Shown here one piece after another: positions 1-6,436 of a stretch of DNA of 14,960 bases (positions within the stretch are counted from its first letter, which is position 1; each line of letters starts with the position of its first letter). The DNA comes from Microthrixaceae bacterium (GTDB lineage: Bacteria; Actinomycetota; Acidimicrobiia; Acidimicrobiales; Iamiaceae): NCBI GenBank assembly GCA_016702505.1, contig JADJDU010000028.1, positions 1 to 14,960 on the forward strand, read 5' to 3'. The position numbers and the translations under genes are program-made. The notes beneath the pieces are model-generated. The model did not search any database. It was not told where the DNA came from and saw only the letters and a list, made by a program, of their open reading frames with translations.

Positions 1-651
1 GGATGCACGGTCAGACATCGCAGTCACCGGGCACCACGCCAGCTGAGCACAGACCAGGTGCGCCGACAACGACCAGTAGACGGTGTCGGCAGCGTCGACG
101 ATCTGCACCGTGATCCCTGCGCTTCCCGCTGGAGCGCCATCTGGATCGCACCGGACCCACCACGCCTACTCGCCCCGTCGGCGGACTGCTCATAGATCCA
201 CGACGACTGATAACGGCACGCCGGAGGGTCCTCACCATCCCACTGCCAGTTAGGCCCACTGACCCGCAAATCGAACACGTCGACGAATCGGCGGTCACCT
301 CCACCGAATAGATCCCAGCAGCCGAAACCACCAAACCGTCCGGATCCGTTGTCGGTCATCAGCAGCCCCGGTGACGACGCCAACGCCCACTACTCCGAGG
401 ACGGCGACGTATCCTGGATGCACGCCGTCGAATACCCCCCACCCGTGCCACCAACCGCAGCCACCCACCTCTTAGCGGTCGCTTCATAGGTGAGGACATC
501 GTTGTCCTCTACCTCCCCGGCCCCGTCGCGGTGATATCCACGTCGAGCAACTGGTGCAGGTGCTGACGAGCCGCAGGTCCCGCAGCCGACGCTCCAACGT
601 GAGGACACGGCGCTTCACCTCGGCGATCTCAGAGACGATCGACCCGGCCAT
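1..651 (-). pseudogene. Tail fibre / minor tail protein, 5' part, multiply frameshifted and cut by the window edge
   Basis: Starts at ATG 651 (overlapping the hub stop) with a coiled coil, MAGSIVSEIAEVKRRVLTLE RRLRDLR, as in trimeric fibres. In the next frames come HLHQLLDVDITATGPG and GEVEDNDVLTYEATAKRW VAAVGG, the 'dgDvLtYdaatgkWva' linker common in phage tail proteins. Beyond that, pieces in different frames read DGLVVSAAGIYSVEVTAD, FVDVFDLRVSGPNWQW and AGITVQIVDAADTVYW, which suggest a C1q/TNF-like jelly-roll C-terminus. Frame changes are near 571, 515-518, 345-430, 288 and 165-180, and a TAG at 390-392 interrupts one frame. No stop closes the last frame (165-1), so the gene continues past the window. 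It probably binds host receptor; that is inferred. Confidence 0.65.
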
Positions 652-1022
652 CACGCCCCCATCCACGGGGATAGCTCGATTCTGAACGCCGCGGCCGCAG
701 GATCGACGGTCTTGCCGGCGACCCGCCACGTCGCCGCGATCTGAGACGGGCCGTCATCGACCTCGACCCGCACCCGATCCCCAACCCACAACGTCGCCAC
801 CAGATCCATACGGACCTGAGCCGACAGCGACTCCGACAGCGACGACGACGCCTGAGCCGCCGCGTAGATCGCCCGGTTCTCGAGGTCATCCGCCGACGTG
901 CCGGTGGGGGCGGCGGAGTAGGACTGGAGGACCAGCCCACCGAACAACGTCACATCGTGGTAGGGCTCCGTGAAGCCCTCGTCGTTGGCGACCACCCACT
1001 CCGTTACCGGGTGAGTGAGGCC
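651..1022 (-). CDS. Tail tip / hub protein, C-terminal fragment
   Basis: Begins in frame at GLTHPVTEWVVANDEGF and continues with PYHDVTLFGGLVLQSYSAAP, a helical stretch (ADDLENRAIYAAAQASSSLS), and the β-rich end LWVGDRVRVEVDDGPSQIAA to ELSPWMGA. The TGA 653-651 shares one base with the ATG of the fibre gene, so the original 3' end is preserved. Upstream it is joined by an extra G at 1021-1023. Confidence 0.7.
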   Translation of the reverse strand, partial: GLTHPVTEWVVANDEGFTEPYHDVTLFGGLVLQSYSAAPTGTSADDLENRAIYAAAQASSSLSESLSAQVRMDLVATLWVGDRVRVEVDDGPSQIAATWRVAGKTVDPAAAAFRIELSPWMGA

Positions 1023-1530
1023 CGAGGTCCATGTCCCCCGGCACCACAGGCGGATTCGTGCCCTCAGCGGTGAGTGTCAGGCCGCCGGGGTCATGGGCGA
1101 ACTCGCGGGTCACCCAGCAGCGCCCGACCCGCACCGCCCCGGTCAGCGCGAAGTCGCATTCGCCGTATCCGGACTCGACCACCATGCGGGCCACCTCGAT
1201 GACCTGCACATCGGGACGACGCCACGATGCTTCCATTACCCCGTCGATGCTGCCGTCGATCCACGCCGACACACCAAGGTCAGAGACACGGGCGAACGCC
1301 TCCATCCACATGTCACGAACCGGGATCTCCTCGACCTCGGTCTCGGTCTCATCCATGCCAACAGAGGTGGGCGAAATCTGCGCGGACACCTTCCGCACCA
1401 CCACATCCTCGGCTGCGCCGCCCTCCCCCCCGACAGACATGAACCACGAGCGCGGGATGCCGCCCGCGCCCTGAGCGGACGTGAACGTCGTGTGGATCAC
1501 AGCCGTCACCCACCGGCCACGCCAGGTCAC
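886..1530 (-). CDS. Tail tip / hub protein, middle fragment (true coding part about 1023-1521)
   Basis: Internal part of the same gene. The genuine stretch runs from WVTAVIHTTFTSAQGAG through IPRSWFMSVGGEGGAAEDVV, EVEEIPVRDMWMEAFARVSD, ASWRRPDVQVIEVARMVVES and GRCWVTREFAHDPGGLTLT to PVVPGDMDLG. After 1023 the open frame turns Gly/Arg/His-rich (NGVGGRQRRGLHGALPRCD), a sign of the wrong frame. A separate piece of about 150 bases in another frame (about 1522-1671: FSYRTSDWRFTAEVWIKPG, WPVTLNKGRMVFAGD) links it to the N-terminal fragment. No start codon here has a convincing ribosome site. Confidence 0.65.
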   Translation of the reverse strand: MTWRGRWVTAVIHTTFTSAQGAGGIPRSWFMSVGGEGGAAEDVVVRKVSAQISPTSVGMDETETEVEEIPVRDMWMEAFARVSDLGVSAWIDGSIDGVMEASWRRPDVQVIEVARMVVESGYGECDFALTGAVRVGRCWVTREFAHDPGGLTLTAEGTNPPVVPGDMDLGPHSPGNGVGGRQRRGLHGALPRCDVVRWAGPPVLLRRPHRHVGG

Positions 1531-1590
1531 CGGCGAACACCATCCGACCCTTGTTGAGGGTCACCGGCCAGGACGCCAGCGGCGAGAGGA

Positions 1591-2175
1591 TCACGTCACC
1601 GTCAGGGACACCGGGCTTGATCCACACCTCGGCGGTGAACCGCCAATCGGATGTCCGGTAGGAGAATTGGCCCCGGCCGTGAACGCCGTCGACGTCACGT
1701 CGAGGAACGGTGACCACTCGCGGGTACCACGGATCTGCTCACGACCCCACACCGTCTCATCGCCGTCGATCAGCCGCGCGTCTAGCCAGTACTCGGGACC
1801 CGCGACCTCGATAGTGATCGTCGGGCCAGCGATCGCACGCGACACCGACACGATCGGACCCCAATGCATCACCCGCCCGGCGTAGGAGATCTGGATCTCA
1901 CGCTCGACCCGCAACAGGTCATCGGCGACGAACGAATCATCGGGGTAGGTGGCGTGATGGTCGATGACGACGGTCGCGGATGACGACCCGATCGCGTCCA
2001 TCTTCTCCGACCAGGTGCACGACACGATCTGGTCCGACGGGATCTGGGCGACACGACCCGACGACCCCGCGTAGGTGATCCACACCTCCAGGTCCGCCGA
2101 TGCCATCTCGGTGGAGACCGCGCCACGGGTGCCGTGGACGATGTTCCCCGCTGGGGCGGTGACAGTGATCGTCAT
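1591..2175 (-). CDS. Tail tip / hub protein, N-terminal fragment
   Basis: The ATG 2175 overlaps the upstream stop by four bases (ATGA). About 168 residues are in the true frame: β-rich, with SDQIVSCTWSEKMDAIGSSS, ATVVIDHHATYPDD, RVMHWGPIVSVSRAIAG and TIEVAGPEYWLDARLIDGDE. 'GrV.hWGPI' followed by alternating strands is the clearest hub-like feature. From about 1671 on the open frame reads a short false tail (NSPTGHPIGGSPPRCG) before the stop; the true frame continues as QFSYRTSDWRFTAEVWIKPG. Confidence 0.75.
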   Translation of the reverse strand: MTITVTAPAGNIVHGTRGAVSTEMASADLEVWITYAGSSGRVAQIPSDQIVSCTWSEKMDAIGSSSATVVIDHHATYPDDSFVADDLLRVEREIQISYAGRVMHWGPIVSVSRAIAGPTITIEVAGPEYWLDARLIDGDETVWGREQIRGTREWSPFLDVTSTAFTAGANSPTGHPIGGSPPRCGSSPVSLTVT

Positions 2176-2600
2176 GTCACACCGAGATCCATCGACAGGG
2201 TCAGGTCGGTGCCGTCCAAGGTCACGATCGACGCACCACCAGAGTCACGCAGCACCCACAGCGGTACGGACGTGGCGTCATCGACACCGGCCTCGAACCC
2301 GACGAACGCCGCGACCTGCTCGGCGGTGCCACACGACGCCCACACGACAGCCGACAGCGGCAGGGTCCAGCGGCCCGACGAGAACACCGGGGCACCCGTC
2401 ACCAGCGACGCACGGCTGTACCCGGTGGCGACAAGCTCGCAGCCACCAAGGGCCAGGTCGGTCAAGGTCGTGTCGGTGGCGTCGAACGACCAGCCCATCC
2501 CGTGCTCGATGGCGAGCACCTTGTCATCGACGCGGGCATCCCACCCCGACGGGGTGAGCGTCTCCAGCCCGGACCGGTACCACGACACGACCAGCGCCAT
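2172..2600 (-). CDS. Small tail-region structural protein (142 aa), function unknown
   Basis: The ATG 2600 shares one base with the previous stop and the TGA overlaps the next ATG by four bases, so it is locked into the tail-tip operon. The sequence begins MALVVSWYRSGLETLTPSGW and contains a GYSRASLVTGAPVFSSGRWT segment, then WASCGTAEQVAAFVGFEAG and a strand-rich C-terminus. The 'ELvatGYsRasL......f....w.lp' pattern recalls small β-sandwich proteins often seen in actinophage structural modules, some of which decorate capsid or tail. I cannot name the role. It is interesting that it sits between Dit-like and hub genes. Confidence 0.7.
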   Translation of the reverse strand: MALVVSWYRSGLETLTPSGWDARVDDKVLAIEHGMGWSFDATDTTLTDLALGGCELVATGYSRASLVTGAPVFSSGRWTLPLSAVVWASCGTAEQVAAFVGFEAGVDDATSVPLWVLRDSGGASIVTLDGTDLTLSMDLGVT

Positions 2601-3049
2601 CAGACCACCACCGTCATCTCGCCCGTCGTCCCCAACCAGCGGAGCGACATCTCCACGTAGCCGTAAGGCAACGACGACAGCCCGTCATCGGACGTGCCCA
2701 TCGGACGGCCCACGATCTCGCGGTGGCCAATCCCCGGCAGCCACAACCACAACGACCCGAGGCCTGTAGCCATCGCATCGAACTGGGCAGCCAACGCCAC
2801 CCACCACGCGCCAGCGGCCGCGTCATCGCCAGGTGTCCAGATCTCGACATCCAGGCTGATGTCGAGCGGGGCCGCAACATCACGACCCACAGCCACACCA
2901 CCGCTCATCGAGCGTTGGGCCGTCTGAGACGACACAGACGGGCCAAGCCCATTGACCTTCACCAACGACACCTCAGGGTTAGCGGTGCCATCCCCGCACA
3001 CCAACGACCCCACCCCGAACTGGTACACACCCGACAACGGAGACGGCAT
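2600..3049 (-). CDS. Dit-like / distal tail protein (149 aa)
   Basis: First gene after the tape measure, where siphoviruses place the distal tail (Dit) protein that joins tail tube and tip. The ATG 3049 overlaps the tape measure stop by one base. The product is β-rich: MPSPLSGVYQFGVGSLVCGD, SQTAQRSMSGGVAVGRDVAA, LDISLDVEIWTPGDD, a helix WWVALAAQFDAMATG, and SLWLWLPGIGHREIVGRPMG. The order 'd.....G...GrD...p......v......a....l...f......L.l..pg....v.gRp' matches the N-terminal ring domain of Dit-like minor tail proteins. At 149 aa it is short and lacks the C-terminal galectin-like or sugar-binding part of longer Dits. The family call is by pattern. Confidence 0.7.
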   Translation of the reverse strand: MPSPLSGVYQFGVGSLVCGDGTANPEVSLVKVNGLGPSVSSQTAQRSMSGGVAVGRDVAAPLDISLDVEIWTPGDDAAAGAWWVALAAQFDAMATGLGSLWLWLPGIGHREIVGRPMGTSDDGLSSLPYGYVEMSLRWLGTTGEMTVVV

Positions 3050-3648
3050 TAGTGCACCACCCCCACCTTCATCAGCCGATCAAACTCGGACCCGATCAGA
3101 TCGACGGTCTGCCACGGGGTAGCCGCCTCGTTCACCGTCACGTTCAGCACACGAGGACCGGCCGCCGACTTCGCTTGGCCGCGACGGTCACGCTCGTTGA
3201 ACGCCGCCTGCTTGCGCTGATCCACCGCCCACTGCTCAGGCGTGAACACACGACCCGACTCGCCAGGATCTAGCCGCAGAATCTCCGGGCCGTTCTCGCC
3301 CACCGGATACACCCGGCCCGCTCCGACACGGCCACCGATCGCACGACCACCACGGTTCGCCTCATCAGTCCCAGACAAGGCGATCTCCATCGCCCGGTTG
3401 ATCGCGTCCACCGCCTGGAGGCGGGTCTGAAGCTCGATCGTCCACGGGCGGGCCGTCAGAGAGTTGAGCTGCTCGGCCATCTCCAAGAGTCGCTGGCGCA
3501 CCGGCGACCCCGGCTCCATCTGCCCCGCCAGTTCCAGGAGCTTGACGATCTGGCCATCTAGAGCGCCCTTCGAGTTTGCCAGCGCAGTGTCCAGCTCGGC
3601 CTGCGCTATCGCCTGCGCCACAAGTGCATCGGTGACCTTGCGCTCAGC
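3049..3648 (-). CDS. Tape measure protein, C-terminal fragment
   Basis: The true coding frame starts about 3648 (AERKVTDALVAQAIAQAEL); an ATG inside it at 3621 is unlikely to be a natural start. It carries a helical part (QLNSLTARPWTIELQTRLQ, AVDAINRAMEIAL) and then the typical tape-measure C-terminal motif GRVYPVGENGPEILRLDPGE, followed by FTPEQWAVDQRKQAAF and a β-like end LNVTVNEAATPWQTVDLIGS. The TAA shares one base with the ATG of the next gene (TAATG), so the original 3' end is intact. Confidence 0.88.
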   Translation of the reverse strand, partial: AERKVTDALVAQAIAQAELDTALANSKGALDGQIVKLLELAGQMEPGSPVRQRLLEMAEQLNSLTARPWTIELQTRLQAVDAINRAMEIALSGTDEANRGGRAIGGRVGAGRVYPVGENGPEILRLDPGESGRVFTPEQWAVDQRKQAAFNERDRRGQAKSAAGPRVLNVTVNEAATPWQTVDLIGSEFDRLMKVGVVH

Positions 3649-4274
3649 ACCTCGACCGCCGCCCTCGACTCGACCACCGCCGCCTGCTGATCCACGACGC
3701 GCTGCTGAGCGGCCGCCACCTGATCTTGGGCGTCACGGACCCGGCCAGCGGCCTCTGTCACCCGGTCGTTTGCCTCGACCACACGGGCCTGAGCATCCAC
3801 GACCCGCTGGGCTAGGGCCTCCTGGACCTCGACCACACGGGCCTTCGCCTCCGCTAGCGCCTCCTCTGCCGTGCGCTCAGCATCAGCAGCCGCGGCGATC
3901 GCATCCTTCGCCGCGGTGACCTCCTCGGACTGCTCAATCCCGCGGGCCTGAGCCTCCAGCCAGCTCGTCGGCCGCCTCACCGTTGCGCTCCTGGGCCTCG
4001 GCCAGCGCATCTCAGCCCGCTCCACCCGGATCTGGAGACGCTCGCGATCCTCAGCCCATTCCTTGCGGGCCTCAGCGTTGCGCCGCTCCCGCTCGGCCAC
4101 AGCATCGGCGGACTCACCAGGCTTTGCCTCGTCAATGTCAGGACCCGCGGCCAGAGCCTCACGGGCGTCCTTGAGGTCGAGGATCGCCTCGCGCTCATCG
4201 AGGACCGCACCCTTAGCCGAGACCGCCAGATCCTCCAGGACCTCAGCGGCACGCTCACGCGCCTCGGTCAAATC
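3606..4274 (-). CDS. Tape measure protein, middle fragment
   Basis: Continues the tape measure in the next frame: DLTEARERAAEVLEDLAV, then a charged helical region with DIDEAKPGESADAVAERERR and RLQIRVERAEM. Between 4008 and 3961 the true frame is a third one (ALAEAQERNGEAADEL); the open frame here reads an Arg/Pro/Trp-rich stretch (MRWPRPRSATVRRPTSW) that breaks the coiled coil, so two opposite one-base changes flank it. The fragment then returns to helix (LEAQARGIEQSEEVTAAKD) and a second heptad block. An open frame continues upstream to ATG 4382, but that part is out of register with the gene and not coding. It ends at a false TAG (3606-3608) after a missing G near 3649. Confidence 0.85.
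   Translation of the reverse strand, partial: DLTEARERAAEVLEDLAVSAKGAVLDEREAILDLKDAREALAAGPDIDEAKPGESADAVAERERRNAEARKEWAEDRERLQIRVERAEMRWPRPRSATVRRPTSWLEAQARGIEQSEEVTAAKDAIAAAADAERTAEEALAEAKARVVEVQEALAQRVVDAQARVVEANDRVTEAAGRVRDAQDQVAAAQQRVVDQQAAVVESRAAVEVLSARSPMHLWRRR
3640..3862 (-). repeat. Second heptad block in the tape measure
   Basis: Seven-residue units in the pattern DAQARVV, EANDRVT, EAAGRVR, DAQDQVA, AAQQRVV, DQQAAVV, ESRAAVE form a continuous coiled coil. The DNA is more diverged than in the first block, but the 21-base period is still visible. The missing-G site near 3649 is at its end. Confidence 0.65.
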
Positions 4275-6150
4275 CCTCCTGAGCGGCCTTGCTGTCGCGC
4301 TGCGCCGACGCCAGATCCTTCTCAGCGTCAACGACTCCCTTGTGGGCGGCCCCCAGCTCCTTGGTCCCAAACTGAAGATCACGCTGTGCGTCCGCTAGGT
4401 CCTCAGCGGCCTCTACCGCCCCCTGCCTGGCGTCAGCCAGACCTTTCTCGGCGTCAGCGACACCACGGGCAGCGTCAGCCACGCCCTTACGGGCCTCGGA
4501 CACGCCACGCTCAGCGTCAGCCACCCGATCCTGAGCGTCAGCCACCCCAGCCCGAGCAGACTCCACGCCCTCCTCAGCGGACCGCAGACCATCGACGGCG
4601 GACCGTGCAGCGTCAGCCGCTGCCTCCTCTGCCGCCAAGTCACGGGCCAACGCAGCCGAAGCCTCAGCGGCCCCCGCTCCCGAGGACTGGTAGCCATCCA
4701 GTGCGGCCGTCAGCTTGTCCACCGACATGATCGTCGGGTCGACACCAGTCGCCGCCAGCGCCTTCTCAGCGTCCGCCACCGACATACCAGACCGCTTAGC
4801 GGCCTCCTCTATCCGATCGGCGGCATCCTCGTACGCCTTGGCCCGACCCTTAGCCGCCTTCTTCGCCTCGGCCGTCTCGCGGTCAGCGTCGATGTCGAAC
4901 AGGTCGCCAGGGTCAGGCAGGCCAGCGAACGACCCCCCAGCCTCCTTGATCGCATCACCCCACGCCCTGGTCTCAGCGGCCGTCTGGCGCAGGCCCGCAA
5001 CCGTGCGACCGTTCGCCTGATCGAACTGGTCAGCCCACTGATTCGCCGCACCGCGGCCAGCAGCACCCCACTGATTCCACGCAGCAGCACCAGCCACCAG
5101 CGCACCAGCCAGCGCACCAGCGGCGACACCAGCGCCCGTCATCTTCTGCGCCGTCGTCGCCGTCTCCGACCCGTACGCACGGACAGCACCAACACCAGAC
5201 CGCAACAGGCCGACACCCTCAGCGACCTTCGGCCCCAACAACCCGAGACCCACCACCAGCCCCCCTATGCCGACCACCCCGGTCTGCATCGGAGCAGGCA
5301 GCGCACCAAACGCACTCGCCAGACCCGCTATCCCCTTAGCGGCCGTAGCGGCAGCAGGCACCAGCGACGTGCCAATGGAAGCCGCACTGTTCTCTAGCTC
5401 GGCCTTCGCCCGCTTGGACGACATCGCCAACCCGTCAGCCTCCCGAGCCGCCGCCCCCGACGCCTTACCCGCGCCGGCCAGCATCAGCGAATAGGTCGCC
5501 AGCGCCTTCTCCTGGGCGGTCAGCTCACGGGCCGACGACTTGCCCGTCTCGGCCAACGCCTGCTGCTCCACTGCCGCCGCGTTGATCGTCGGAACAAACT
5601 TCTGCAAGGCGTCGTACTCGCCCCCGAACGCAGCCGTCTGCGCCTCGATCACGTCCACCGGATTCGCGTTGTGGAAGGCCGCGAAGTCACCAGCAAGGGT
5701 GATCATCGACTTAGACATCTGCGCCGACTTGGCGGCCCCGACGCCCATCTGGGTAAACAGGTTCCCGAAGGTGGATGCGGACTCCAGCGCCTCACGCTTC
5801 GACAGGGCGAGCGCCTCGGTCGCGCCCTCAGCAAACTGATTGATGATCCCCACCGACTCCCCGAATACGGCGTTCGTTTTGGCTTGCGCCTCCGCCAGCT
5901 CGCCAGCGGCTTTGGTCGACGCACCCAACACCGCCACCGTGCCGCCCAACACGATCCCGCCCGCGACCTCACGGGCGTTACTCAGTTTCGCCGCGTAATC
6001 ATCGGCCGACTTACCGAGCTTGTCGCTCTCCTTGGCGGTCTTGTCCACCGCCTTGTCGACAGCCGACAACTCCTTCTGGACGCGCTTGAGAGCGGCCAGC
6101 GTCTGCTGGTCCCTCGTCGTAATGTCGATCGTGAGAGCGCGCCCCGCCAC
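4255..6150 (-). CDS. Tape measure protein, N-terminal fragment (631 aa)
   Basis: It begins MAGRALTIDITTRDQQ and continues with a charged coiled coil (AALKRVQKELSAVDKAVDKT). Residues about 95-240 match the conserved tape-measure core (FGESVGIINQFAEGATEAL, FGNLFTQMGVGAAKSAQM, LAGDFAAFHNANPVDVIEA, GEYDALQKFVPTINAAA). Hydrophobic stretches lie at about 63-78, 288-306 and 338-358; such segments are usual in tape measures and may help at the host membrane. From residue about 515 on it is a near-perfect heptad array. The last few residues before TGA 4257 are in the wrong frame, because one extra G at 4274-4276 throws the ribosome out of the array. No peptidase or lysozyme motif is seen. Confidence 0.92.
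   Translation of the reverse strand: MAGRALTIDITTRDQQTLAALKRVQKELSAVDKAVDKTAKESDKLGKSADDYAAKLSNAREVAGGIVLGGTVAVLGASTKAAGELAEAQAKTNAVFGESVGIINQFAEGATEALALSKREALESASTFGNLFTQMGVGAAKSAQMSKSMITLAGDFAAFHNANPVDVIEAQTAAFGGEYDALQKFVPTINAAAVEQQALAETGKSSARELTAQEKALATYSLMLAGAGKASGAAAREADGLAMSSKRAKAELENSAASIGTSLVPAAATAAKGIAGLASAFGALPAPMQTGVVGIGGLVVGLGLLGPKVAEGVGLLRSGVGAVRAYGSETATTAQKMTGAGVAAGALAGALVAGAAAWNQWGAAGRGAANQWADQFDQANGRTVAGLRQTAAETRAWGDAIKEAGGSFAGLPDPGDLFDIDADRETAEAKKAAKGRAKAYEDAADRIEEAAKRSGMSVADAEKALAATGVDPTIMSVDKLTAALDGYQSSGAGAAEASAALARDLAAEEAAADAARSAVDGLRSAEEGVESARAGVADAQDRVADAERGVSEARKGVADAARGVADAEKGLADARQGAVEAAEDLADAQRDLQFGTKELGAAHKGVVDAEKDLASAQRDSKAAQEGFDRGA
4386..4562 (-). repeat. 21-bp tandem repeats encoding heptads in the tape measure
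   Basis: Successive 7-residue units such as AQDRVAD, AERGVSE, ARKGVAD, AARGVAD, AEKGLAD and ARQGAVE are encoded by degenerate 21-bp units; on the plus strand the core AGCGTCAGCCAC recurs every 21 bases around 4470-4550. Repeat gain or loss in steps of 21 bp would change tail length without breaking the frame. Confidence 0.75.
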
Positions 6151-6154
6151 CCCC

Positions 6155-6436
6155 TCAGACCTCCACGGCCTCAGGCTGCACGGCAGGGAACAGCGTCAGC
6201 GACGACGCCACCAAAGCGAACGACGCCAACGCATCCACCGACCGACGGACCCACAACCAATGGACCACCGCCAGATCAGCGAGTAGCACCGCCTCGCCCC
6301 GCTCCAAGATCCCCAACACCGCAAGATCGAGGTCCTGCCCCGTCTCCATGCGGAACTGCATCGCATCCAGCCCCGTGACCTTCGCCAGGTCCACGACCTG
6401 CTCGGACCCGTCGACCGTAACCGTGATCTGACTCAC
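6155..6436 (-). CDS. Candidate tail assembly chaperone (93 aa)
   Basis: It lies just before the tape measure, the usual site of the chaperone that coats it during tail assembly. The GTG 6436 overlaps the previous stop by four bases (GTGA). After a short β-rich N-terminus (MSQITVTVDGSEQVVDL) the protein is helical: LDAMQFRMETGQDLDLAVLG, then VLLADLAVVHWLWVRRSVD, which resembles the helical core of gpG-type chaperones. Many siphoviruses make a longer form by -1 ribosomal frameshifting, but here the tape measure starts four bases after the stop and I see no slippery site leading into a second frame. This looks like a single-form chaperone. The assignment rests on position and helical pattern. 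Confidence 0.65.
   Translation of the reverse strand: MSQITVTVDGSEQVVDLAKVTGLDAMQFRMETGQDLDLAVLGILERGEAVLLADLAVVHWLWVRRSVDALASFALVASSLTLFPAVQPEAVEV

Larger units (their letters stand above)
651..2175 (-). pseudogene. Tail tip / hub protein gene, broken by three frame changes (about 507 aa if repaired)
   Basis: Read as one gene it runs from ATG 2175 to TGA 653-651. The first part (VSTEMASADLEVWITYAG, IQISYAGRVMHWGPIVSVSR) and the last part (LWVGDRVRVEVDDGPSQIAA, TWRVAGKTVDPAAAAFRIEL) resemble Gp37-like siphovirus tail-tip proteins, which form the hub under the distal tail ring. The frame changes at 1671-1674 (one G missing from a G run), about 1521-1523 (one extra C) and 1021-1023 (one extra G). 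Repaired joins read FTAGG-QFSYRTSDWRF, GDLAW-RWVTAVIHTT and GDMDLG-LTHPVTEWV. The net change is +1 base, so unlike the tape measure the lesions do not cancel. The marking as pseudogene is provisional: sequencing error would leave it functional. Confidence 0.75.
3049..6150 (-). other. Whole tape measure protein gene, split by four single-base frame changes
   Basis: Read as one gene this encodes about 1033 aa from GTG 6150 (GGAGG nine bases upstream) to TAA 3051-3049. The tape measure sets tail length; at roughly 0.15 nm per residue the tail would be about 150 nm. The coding frame changes at 4274-4276 (one extra G), 4008/4009 (one missing G), 3960-3961 (one extra G) and near 3648-3650 (one missing G). 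The four cancel, and after each correction the coiled-coil pattern runs on smoothly, for example AEM-ALAEAQERNGEAADEL and AAVEV-AERKVTDALVAQ. The three open pieces are listed separately. The damage looks like sequencing error or a recent lesion rather than programmed recoding. Confidence 0.88.

Noticed and set aside
3606..4282. Programmed ribosomal frameshifting in the tape measure
   Set aside because: Four separate sites with both +1 and -1 sense, no slippery heptamer and no downstream pseudoknot candidate; indels at short G runs are simpler.
4275..4382. Upstream part of the middle tape measure frame from ATG 4382
   Set aside because: The Arg/Pro/Ser/Trp-rich sequence (MIFSLGPRSWGPP) is out of register; the first fragment's heptads occupy the same DNA.
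4386..4562. CRISPR-like array from 21-base periodicity
   Set aside because: There are no spacers; units are contiguous, degenerate and in the coding frame of a coiled coil.
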